From Aselliscus stoliczkanus (lineage: Eukaryota > Chordata > Mammalia > Chiroptera > Hipposideridae), in the NCBI GenBank assembly GCA_033961575.1, contig CM066731.1, positions 132,115,001 to 132,179,000 on the forward strand: DNA of 64,000 bases, in the 5' to 3' direction. The notes under the pieces were generated by a model. That model did not search any database. It was not told the DNA's origin and saw nothing but the letters and a program-made list of their open reading frames with translations. The translations under genes were made by a program, and so were the position numbers. How positions within the stretch are numbered: position 1 is the first letter of the stretch; every line of letters starts with the position of its first letter. Positions 30,501 to 42,500 of the stretch are shown piece after piece.

Positions 30501-33500
30501 TGGCCAATTGTTGTTTTACAAAGATTGTTGTTTTAGAAAGGAGGAGAAATGGGGATGGGTGGCTAGAAAGGGAACAGGAGGCACAGACGTTAGGAGGCAG
30601 TGGTGACAATAATCCAGACAGGAAAATGATGGTCTGGTCTAGTGTGGTGGTTGTTTTCAAAAGTCTAATCTGGGAAATCACTAGATATAGTGGGCAACAG
30701 AAAATTATGGACTGTCAGGGTTCCAGCTTTGGGGAAACAATCCTTCGTGGATCTCATGTGCACCTACACATCTTGCAGGGTATGCCAAGAATGCAACACT
30801 CATTATGTAGGCCATTTCTCAGGGTTGTATTTGCAGCTACCAAACTTGAAGAATGAGGTAACATCTCCCTCTGGAACAAAGCAAGTAAATTTACTGACAA
30901 TAAAATGGAGGGTTCTTCACTCAGTGTTCCTTGGTGCATCACAAACCAACTACATACCTAGCATTCACCTGGATCCCCCTGCACTGCCCCGATGGAACAT
31001 GGAAGCAAGGGGAAAATTATGTACATATGCTGATGCTCATGCTGTTTCCTGTGCATTGAACAGGTAAATCCTTTGTCTCTGATCCAGGAAACCCATATCT
31101 TCTGCCAGTACCCATGAAACAGCAAAAAACTAAATAATTATTACCTTGTAAGTAAGATAAAAATCAATTCTCAGCCTCTGCAGCGGCAAATGGGCTACTA
31201 TATGGATGAAGTTATCATTCATTAAGAGACACCACAGAAAAAGCAGTTTTACATTTCGTTGTTTTTGTTTGCCAGGAAAGGGGAGACAATCAGGAATAAT
31301 AATAGCAATCTTCTGATGGCAAGACATTTGTCACAAACTAAATCCAACTGAAGTTAAATATATCTTTAATAACCTTTAGAGTATGAAGAGGGACCAGTTG
31401 TGGCCATGAGTTCAATCAAGACTTCCATTAATTGCCCTCATTTAAAAAATTCTAAATTAATGTATATCACTGTGAAAATAAGTTCAGGTGAAAGGGAGGA
31501 TGACAAAATTAGATAATTTACTTTAAAACACTCATTTAAAATGCTTGACAACAATGGAAGTAGAAACTTGTCACTAAACAAGAAAAACAGGTTTAAATAA
31601 AAGTGTAAGATATAAACAAACCAAGTTAATTAGAAGACAGAAGGAAAGATAAATGAAAGAGTGCCTGAAGATGCTTAAGGGAACTAATGAAATTCACAGA
31701 GGAATGAGATACCTTAGAAAGTAGAAAACAATGACAAAGAATACATGTTGACAGGGAGAAATCTTCTTTTAAGACTAGAAAAAAAGAGAAGGAAAGATCA
31801 AAGTGACCTATAAATGACCAATGACCTTAGGATCAAAATTGAATAGCCCTCCAGTGAAGGCACAAAGCATACTGTAACATTCGCCCAAAGGCTTATCCTT
31901 TTGACCTTGCTCTACTCAAAAACTACTGATACCAACAGAATATCTACACCTCTCTCTGGCCAGGTGCCTGCACCCAACAACTCCTGTCTGTCTACCTGAT
32001 CGCTGATGAATTTTTTTTTGCAATGAAAAACATAGAAAAAAATACGTCATGACTTTTCCAACAACCCAAATAGTAATATTTTACATTAAAGTCTAGGCAA
32101 AATTTTGCTTTCTCTATAAAGCAATTATTAGCAATTCCATCTTGAAAAAAAGCTTTCTCCTTTCTGAGAAAATTATAATTAATTGATAATTATACTGTCA
32201 GGGACATCTTTTAGATTTTCATATATCTAATTTTTCATTGTATTTTATGCCTGTCTCCCTCCATAGCAAGATTAATAAAATCATCAAAAGAGCATCTGTA
32301 TTCTTCTACAGATTACATAATACTGCTCAATGTTTTATCTCCTGTATCCTATGGTCCAGTCTGTAGGCTTGGAACCTTCACTGTTGACCTCTTCTTCATC
32401 CTGTATACGAACCTCCTGGATTCTGGACACTGCCTCCCATCTTGTACTTTTGCCCTCCTTCCTTAGTCAAGACTTCTCTGGCTTAGTTGTATGTCCCATT
32501 CCTTACTTCCTTGGTATGCGTTGCCCTACTGTCACTAAAAAATAAGAATCTATTATGCAGTAGAAAGGGACTGAGTGACTGTATGTCCCAATCATGGTTA
32601 AGAGCAATGTTATGAGTTGAAAAGTGTCCCCAAAAAAGATATGTTGAACTCGTAAGTCCCAAGTACCTCAGAATGTGACCTTATTTGGAAACGGTCCTTA
32701 CAGAGGTAATCAAGTTAAAATGAAGTCACTAGAGCAAGCCTTAATCCAATATGACTGGTGTCCTTATAAAAAGAAATTTGGACACCGAGATATGCATGTA
32801 AGGAATACCATGTGAAGAGGAACAGGAAGAATGCCATTAGAGAGACACATATACAAATCAAGGACAACAAAGATTGCCAGTGAATCACTAGAAGCTAGGA
32901 AAAAGGCATGGAACAGATTCTCCCTCACAGCCCCCAAGTAAGCAACGCTGCTGACACTTTGATTTTGGACTTCTAGCCCCCAGAAGAACTGTAAGACAAC
33001 AAAGTTTTGTTGTTTAAGCCTCCCAGTTTGTGGTACTTTGTTATGGTAGCCCTAGGAAAGCAATACATGCAAGTGCAGAATATATGAAAGAATCAAATAA
33101 ACAGTGAACGATGTTCTTACAAGTATCTTAGAAAGATAAAGAAGTCTCGCACTGGGATATATCAGTTCTACATTCTTAATGCTCACTCAAATGCTTTATA
33201 TTCTACCTTATGACTGAATAAAGCTAAAATTTTCAAGTGAATCCTTCCAAGGAGTAAATTTAATAATCCTGGATGCATTTAAGAAAGGTAAATTTGAAAT
33301 ACATTAAAACCTCTAAAATTTTCTGAACTCAAATGTTGGTTTAGGCACTCCCACAAACTGAGAGCAACAGAGTGAGACAGTTCAAGCTTATGACAATGAC
33401 TTTCAAAATTTTCAATGTATATACCCCTTGGCTGAGAAATTCTACCTCTATTTTCACTTTACAAGTTCTTCTGTACTGGTTCATAGCTTTGTTAAACACA

Positions 33501-36500
33501 AAAAAATGTTAATTTCTAAACTTTGTTTTTAAGAGGAAGAAAATAATCTATAATATATTACATTTAACAGGTGATATTTCAAGTGTTCTTCCCTGATCTC
33601 CCACGAACCAACTCTCTAACCTCAGGCAAGTTACTTAATACTTATGGCCTCACTTATAAGATCATCTCTAAAAATATGATGCTGTAGAACACACAACAAG
33701 ACAGACAAAAGTGCCTGTGTATTGTGTGGTTGGAAGGAAAGAATTAAGAAAAGCAAAAGCACATCAGGGAACTAAGCAGACTGATGGAAAAGTATGCTCT
33801 ATCTAGAAGTCCTTTCAGAGACGATATTCATCTAAAAATCTCTTCAGCAAATATGTACTTATATTTTCACATTTTAATTAAACAAATAAAAAATTTACTT
33901 TTTTAAGTTGCAGAACAGTATATTGTATAATCCCACTTACGTGTTTGAACACATAAAGGATATAGACCAGTTATTAAAAGTGAGTATTTCTGGAGAATAA
34001 GGCTGGGAAAATTGTAAACCTTAATCTTCTACTTTACCTCTGGATACTTTGACTTTTTTTTTTTTTTTTTTAATATTTTTTATTGGGGAATTGCGGGAGA
34101 GGAACAGTGTTGGGGAATTGAGGGAGGGGACCAGCCAAGTTGTTGTTCTTCAATGTTCGTTGTGGAGGGCGCCAGTCGCCATCTGGCTTCCTGTCAGCAG
34201 CTCATGGCCTCTAAGCTCAAGGTGCTGTGTTCAATCTTAATTGCGGGTGGGCATAGCCACCATCCCAAGCGGGAGTTGAACCCGGCAGCCTTGTTAAGAG
34301 CATATGCCCTATCCACTGAGCTATCTGGGCAGTAGCTCAGCTCAAGATAACGAGTTCAATCTTTAGCTGCAGGTGGGCATAGCCCACCACTGAACAGGCA
34401 ATCTTGTGGTTACACCAGCTGAGCCATCCTGCCACCTGTTGGCAGCTCAGCTAGGGCACAGCATTCACTGGCCCATGTGGGATCAAACCGGCGGCCCTGT
34501 TGCTCAGAGCACATGCTTTAAGCCAACTCTTTACCAACTAAGCTGCTTGGCCAGCCCTACTTTGACTTTTTTTTTTTTTTTAAAGAATTTATTGCGGAAT
34601 TGGGGGAGGGGAAGAACATTGAGGAACCAGGGAAGGGGAACAGACATGTCGCTGTCCTTTTGTTCCTCACTCTAGCCATGGAGGATATCGCTTCACTGGC
34701 CCATGTTAGTATCATCATTGCACTCTTCTCGATTGAGGCAGATCGGTCGCCGGCCTCTGGATGGCCACTCACAGTGGCTCTAGGCAGCTCATGCTGGCTG
34801 CCAGCTGCTCACTCTGGCTGCCAGCCACTCACTGTAGCCCATGGCAGGGGCTGCAGCCATGCTGTCCCGGGACTCACAACATCCCAGCTCCAGGTGGAGC
34901 TGTTGTTCACCATCTTAGCTGTAGAGGGCTGTGTCACTGGCCCTCGTATGTGGGATCTGAACTGGGGCTGCTGGAATCCCAAGTCAGCTCTTAACCAATG
35001 CACCACTCGGCCGGCCCTACTTTGACTTTTTATAATGAGAACATATTATTATTATTTTAAAATATACATGTTTTATAATAATAATAAAAATAAAATAAAA
35101 TATACATGATTTTTAAACATGAAGTAATTAGAAACCTTGGGCCACAGTTTTCTCATAACTAGAAATAATTAAGGGACAATTAAATTCTATCATTAAATGT
35201 ATATATATACAAAGATTTAAGGCTTTAATTTTAAAAGCCCTTAAAAACTATTTATGGGCCGGTCGAGTGGCCAATTGGTTAAGCACTGGCTTGGGACGCC
35301 AGCGGCCCGGATTCGGGTCCCACATATGAGGGCCAGTAACACTGCTCTCAAAAACAAAAAAAACAAAAAACAAAAATAAAACCTATTTATGTGAGAATGA
35401 TATATTAAATGGAAAATTTTTAAGTCCAATACTTAATTTAATTAGTATTTATTTCTGCATTTTAGAAAAATGAAGCTTTTGGCATTAGATCAGGAAATGA
35501 TAAACTATGGCCTGTGAGTGGGCTGCTTATTTTTTAAAGTTTTGTTGGACTACAGCCACACCCATTTGTTATTGTCTACAGCTGCTCACACACTACAATG
35601 CCAGAGATGGGTATTAATGGCAGAGACTATATGTCCTGCAAGCATAAAGTTTTTTACCAGTTGGTTCGAGATTATAAATATCTTTTCAAAAAAATTCTGT
35701 GCTTTCACTTTAGAATTACATATTTGAATCAGGATAATTAAGAGAGATACTGGGATTTAAATATCTGGACATTTAAAAATTATAATCTATTTTACTCAAA
35801 AAACCTTTTATATTGGCGTAAGTTAGAAATATATTTATCCCAGTTTAACAACTAGTATAAACAATTTCTAAGTTTTAAATTGCACACCATTCTAAGTAGC
35901 ATAACTAAATCTCACACTATCCCACTTGGGATTGAATCATCACTTTGTCCAGTGTATCCACGCTACATAAAACACTACCCTCCCATTAGTCACTGAGTGG
36001 CCATTTTAGTTATCAGATCGATTGTTGTGGTATCATAGTGCTTATTTTCAAGAAACCCTTAGAGTAGCTTAATGCTACTTCACAACGCCTATATCATTCA
36101 CTTCACTTCACCTCATCAAACAGGAAATGTATTATCTCTGTCAAGAGAAGGGTGAGTACAGTACAATACGATATTTTTAGAGAACACATTCACATAACTT
36201 TTATTATAGTATATTGTTATAACTTCTATTTGATTATTGTGGTTAATCTCTTACTGTGCCTAATTTACAAATTAAACTATATCGTAAGTATGCATGTATA
36301 GAAAAAACACAGTATATATAGGGTTCAGTATTTTCTGCATTTTCAAGCATCCACTGGGAGTCTGGGAACATATTCCCTGCAGATAAGCGGGGACTACTGC
36401 ATTGTATATTGAAAAGTTGCTAAGAGAGTAGATCTTTAAAGTTTTCATTACAAGAAACATAAATTATTACAATAATGAATATTTTTTCATGTTAGGTAAT

Positions 36501-39500
36501 GTTTTTGGACCAGCTGAGTGGCACGTTGGTTAAAAGCTGGCTTGGGACGCCAGCTCTGAGCAGCAGGGCCCCAGTTCGGATCCCACATATGAGGGCCAGT
36601 GACACTGCCCTCTACAGCTAAGATAGTGAACAACAGCTCAAACTGGAGCTGGGCTGCTGAGAGTCACCAGCAACGGTGAAGGCTGCAGCCCCTGCTGCAG
36701 TGGGCTGCCATAAGCTACCGTGAGTGGCCAGCAGCCAGCGTGAGCTGCCAAGAGCCGCCATGAGTTGCTGTCCAGTGGCCAGCAATCAACCTGCTTCACC
36801 TGGGAAGAGCACAATGATAATACCAACATGGGCCAGTGAAGCAACATCCTCCACAACTAGACTGAATGAGAAAACGACAGCAACTTGTCTGTTCCCCTTT
36901 CCCGATTCCCCAATGTTGTTCCCCTCCCCCAACTCCCCAATAAAATCTTAAAATAATAATAATAATGTTTTCACATTAACTAAGGTATTTAATACCAACA
37001 GAATGATAAAAATGAAGTAATTCTTACCTGTAATCTGAACCAATCTAATCTCATTCCTCTGAAATCAAACACTTCTCCATCTTCAACTATAATAACAGAA
37101 AAAGATTATAAAACAAATTCATATTTTCAGAAATCTATAATCACATTTTAAATTTTAAGAACTAAGACAATTTCACTTCTGGTATATACACAAAAGAATT
37201 AAAAGCAGAGTCTTCAAGAGATATGTTTGTACACCCATGTTCACAGCATTATTATTCACAATAGTCAACAGGTGTGGAAGCAACCCAATATCCATCAACA
37301 GATAAACGGATAAACAATATTGGGTATATTATTGAGCCTTAAAAAGGAAGGAAATCCTGACGGACACATTCACATTATGCTAGTGAAATAAGTCAGTGAC
37401 AAAAAGACAAATATTGTATGACTCCACTTATATGAGGTATCTAGAGTAGTTGAACTCATAGAAGCAGAAATACAATGCCAGGGGCTGGGTAAACAGAAAA
37501 TGGGGAGTTGCTATTTAATAAATACAGTTTCAGTTTTGTAAGATGAAAAAGATCTGGAGATTGGTTGCACAACCATGTGAATATAGTTAACACTACTAAG
37601 CTTTACACTTAAAAATAGTTAAGATAGTAAATTTCATGTTACGTTTATTTTACCACAATTAAAAAATAAAAATAACTTAATAGCTAAGGTAGTGATATAA
37701 TTCTCAAATCCTATAAGATGATGTTAAAGGAGGCAGTTATGCTAAGAGAAAAGTACAGACTTTTCTTGTAAACTCTGTGAATCTCAGTAGCGCTTACATA
37801 TCAGTTGAAAGAACTAGAATAGAGCTTGAGGAATCTGGTGAACAGAATTTTGAACAGTATGCTGAAGTTCCACAAAATAACTCTTTATGTAAACCAAGTA
37901 TTGCCAGGCAAGTTTACAATAGTTTCATTACATAAGCATGATAAAATAAATATATTTGTTACTCAGAATATATCAAGGTTTCTGATACCTTTCACTTAAA
38001 TATTACAAAATTAAAGCATCATATGAATCTACTGAAATAATGCATTCAAATAATGGAGAGGCAGTCTAGTATATGATCTCAACTCTTAAAATTGAGAGAC
38101 CTGAACTTAAAATTCCAATTCTAGTAATTAATTGTTGTTAGAGCTTGGGCAAATCATGTTAAATAATTGAGAGGTTAACTCTCAAACCTTGAGTTCCCAA
38201 ATCTGTCACATAAACATATTAACAGATTTTTAAAACTGATGTGTATTAATGGGATAATATATATAAGATGTCTACCACAAATTAAACATTTTTTAACGGT
38301 ATCCATGACTATCATAGGTAATGCTGGGATGAACTATACGCTATTATAATACAGGATACTCTTTGGGTTTTTTTGTGTTTTTTTTGAGGGCAGTGTCACT
38401 GGCCCTCATATATGGGACCTGAACCGGGGCCGCTGGATTAACGACCGCGCCACTCGGCAGGCCCAAACTTTTTTGTTGTTTTTTTTTGAGGCCAGTATCA
38501 CTGGCCCTCATATGTGGGACCCGAGCGAGGGCCGTTGGCTTCCCAAGCCAGTGCTTACCCACCGCGCCACTCGGCCGGCCCCTCTTTGGGGTTTTTTTTG
38601 GACCAAATATAAACTTTGTTATGATATGGGAAACTCTTGGGGTTTTTTAACTACAAAATGCCTTTTTACCACTAAATAAGAAATTTCAAGCTATAATTCT
38701 TATGATTTTTATAAACATCTCACACCTGTTTTGGAAACGCTTCAGAGAGAAGGAAGTTAAGACAAAAGAGAACAGATTAAATACAGTAGTCCCCATTATC
38801 CAATGTTTCACATTCTATAGTTTCAGATACCCGCAGTCAACTACCGCTCAAAAATACTACGTGGAAAATTCCAGAAACAAACAATTCATAAGTTTTAAAA
38901 TGCATGATTCTCTGAGTAGCGTGATAAATTTTACACTGCACAACTTGGTCCCACCCTAGACATGAATCATGCCTCTGTCCAGCATACCCAGACCACATGC
39001 AATACCTGCCAATTAGTCACTTAGCAGCTGCCTCCGTTATCAGATCAACTGTGGAGCTACTGCAGTGCTTGAGTTCAAGTGATCTTTATTTTACTTACTA
39101 ATGGCCCCAAAGCTCAAGAGTAGTGACACTGGCAATTTGGATATGCCAAAGAGGAGCTATAAAGTGCTTCCTTTAAGTGAAAAGGTGAGTATAGTACAAA
39201 AAGATATTTTGAGAGACCACATTCACATAACTTTTATTACAGTATATTGTTTATAATTGTTCTATCATTATTAGTTATTGTTGTTAATCGCTTACTGTGC
39301 CTAATTTATAAATAAAGCTTTATCATAGGTATGTATGTATAGGAAAAAAATACAGCTGATCCTTGAACAGGTTTGAACTGTGCTAGACTACTCATACAGA
39401 AATTTTTTTCAGTAAATACATACAGTTCTGTAACTGTATTTTCTCTTATGATTTTAGTAACTTTTTTTTCTCTAGCTTACTTCATCAACTGTTTATGTTA

Positions 39501-42500
39501 TTGGTAAGGCTTCCTGACAAGAGTAGACTACTAGTAGTTAAATTTTGGGGGAGTCAAAAGTTATATGCAGATTTTCAACTGTGCAAGGTGCACGGTAGGT
39601 GGGTGGGGGGTGTTTCAGCATTCTTGATGCCCAATTTTTCAAAGGTCAACTGTATATATTGGCTTCAGTACTATTCAAAGAGTTTCAGGGGGCCGGCTTA
39701 GTGGCGCGGTGGTTAAGCGCTGGCTTGGGAAGCCAATGGCCCCGGTTCGGGTCCCACATATGAGGGCCAGTGACACTGCCCTCAAAAAAAATAAAAGTAC
39801 AGATGGAAAGAGTTTCAGGCATCCACTGGGGGGGGGGGTGGTGGTGGTGGTGGTGGTGGGGGTGGTGGTGGTGGTGGTGTGTGTGTGTGTGTGTGTGTCT
39901 TAGAACATAACATCTGCAGATAAGGGGCAGGATAGTGTACGTCCAAAAGAATAAGTGATGCTTTAAAAATTAACTGTTAAATCCTTTCCTTTATAATCAA
40001 ATTTCAAAACCTAATTAGAAGAAAATATGCTTTTACTTAAGACTTATTACCTTGCTTTACACTTAGGGAAGTCATAGTGTTAACAAAAGAGGACATGATG
40101 ATTGATTCATCTTCAGGGCAAACAGAAAGATTCTGAAAAGAAACAAAAAATAATGTTAAAATCATCTAGTTGGGGAAAAATTCATAGATCCATCAACTGG
40201 TGGACAGATAAACTGGTAAATCCATACTATGACATATATTTTGGCAGTAAACAGGAACATGTTGATAGACACAACCACATGGAAGAATCTCAGAAACAGT
40301 ATGCTAATTGAAAGAAATAAAAAAAGATTATATAGCATATGATCCCAATTATATGATTTTTTTTTTTAAAGGCAAAAAGTGACAAAAAGCAGATGAGTGG
40401 TTATTGGGGGGGTCTAAGAAGGAATCAGCTACAAAGGTGCACAAGAAAACTTTGAAACGTTGGAAATGTTCTACATCTTGACTGTTACGGTGGTTACAGT
40501 AATGTATATATAGTTGTCAAAATTCAAACAATAAACTAAAAATTGGTGATTTTTAGTAAATGTAAATTATACCACAACAAAACTAGGACCAAAATAATTC
40601 CTCTCGAACTGGCTGAAAAAGTTAAAATCTGATAAACTGCATCTGAAGTGGATACTAAATAATAATTTTTAAAGTGGATCTTACATCACAAGCAGCATAA
40701 ATAATTTTCAAAACATTAAGACCTACACAACAATGTGAATATACATAATGGCACTATGCTGTACGCTTAAAAATAGTTAAAATGTTTGTTATGTATATTT
40801 TACCACAATAAAAAAATAATGTAACACCTATTACAATGAACTATATTAACAGGCTAATCTTAGTTCTATATTTAAATCCTAGCAAATGGTTAAAAACATC
40901 ATGCACATACTTTACAACAGAAGAGCTGGTAAAAAGCTCAGTTGTCAAGTAAGACCTGACTTCAAATACTGGCTCTGTTACTTATGAACTGCACAACACT
41001 GAACAAGTTACATTAACATCTTTTTTATTCAACAAATAATGGTAACTATACCTACCCTCACAGAGCTGTTGTTGGACAGGTGTAATAAAATATACTATCA
41101 ATAATTTGACAATTATCAATATTAGCATTAGCTGCTGCTACTACTACTGTTACTATAATTCCAGAAAAAATAAGATCATTTTCCCAGTATTGTTAATATG
41201 CAGCTTACCTAAAAGACACCAAAAGATATGGAATGACTTAAAAATTTTAGGACAGTACAATATAAATCTGTAAAATTTATGAATAAGTACCTATAACTAG
41301 CCACAGCAAGTTCCAACTGACATAAACAAGGTGTCTTTCTAGACTATGATAGCATCACAGCCTCTGGCTTATCTGATAATAAGTGTTCAAACAAAATTGC
41401 AGCAAAGCAACAACATTCTAGAGATTAAAATCAGCTTTCCTATTCCCCTATTAATGCATGTTGTAGAAAGGAAGCACCTGATCTCCATCTAGTGGATAAA
41501 AAAGGAAATATACTAGTTTAGGATGGTAACTTAGAAGCTGTATGTAATTCAAGGTAAATAATTATATGACATTTTTCTTTTCTTATTTGCATTTTTAGGT
41601 AGGTTTCAAAAAAATAAGGATTTCAAAGTATGGCTATTTCTCTGGGAAACCAGCAATTTTATACTCTTAATATAGTCTTAATATAAAAAGAATTCATGAT
41701 GTTCTTCCTTTATAGTACGTTAGCTTATAGTAGTTTTTAGATGCCTTTGATTTTACAAAACAAAAGTAAAGTGAAAAACTATTTTCCTTATAGTCAGGTT
41801 ATTGGGAATAAAAATAAATGTATATTCACATGAAAAAGATCAAATAAAGAAATTAGGGAAAGTGGACACACACACCCACACACACACACCCCACCCCCCG
41901 AAGACTAAGAAATCAACAGAGGAAAATTCAAATTGAAAATAAAAGCTAGATGACGTTTTTTTTACTGGCCATCCTCCAACACACTATGCAAAAAATTTAT
42001 CTTCATTTCTTCTAGTACTTAGTTATCAATTATACGTCTCCATCATCTCTTTATCTCCACAGTAACGGTTCAAGTTCAGGCTCTCATCAGGTCTCGCGTG
42101 CCTACTGGAATAAATTTCCTCCTAATCTCTCTGCTTCTGCCCTTGCCCCAGCAACCCAGCAACCACATTGAGCCAGGGTGTTCTTTATAAATAGATAGAC
42201 TATTGGGCCGGCCGAGTGGAACGGTGGTTAAGCGCTGGCCTGGGAAGCCAGCAGCCCCGGTTCGGTCCCACATATGAGGGCCAGTGACACTGCCCTCAAA
42301 AAAAGATAGACAGATAGATAGATAGATAATTTATGACTAACTTGCTCTTTTGCAAGACCCTCTATAGTTTAAGTACTGTGTATCTCCACCCACAAGATAC
42401 AGAATCATTCCCTGCACTGTGTTCACTCTGAGCTTTGTACACACTTAAGAACAATACCTATCACACTGGACTATAACTAAATGTTTTCTCCCCTCTAAAT

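Larger units (their letters stand above)
38785..39940 (+). repeat. Tigger1 relic with three insertions
   Basis: Starts ACAGTAGTCCCCATTATCC. It holds the old transposase start region (ATGGCCCCAAAGCTCAAGAG at about 39101) and ends near GATAAGGGGCAGGATAGTG. It is interrupted by a second DNA transposon (39353-39652), a SINE (39690-39806) and an expanded G/GGT/GT tract. The transposase frame is broken. Confidence 0.8.

Noticed and set aside
34600..35025. 141-codon plus-strand open frame
   Set aside because: SINE antisense, the same amino-acid pattern as at 12035 and 59258.
39828..39899. Possible regulatory G-rich element
   Set aside because: Simple expansion of a G tract in a Tigger1 end. G-quadruplex potential is not evidence of function.
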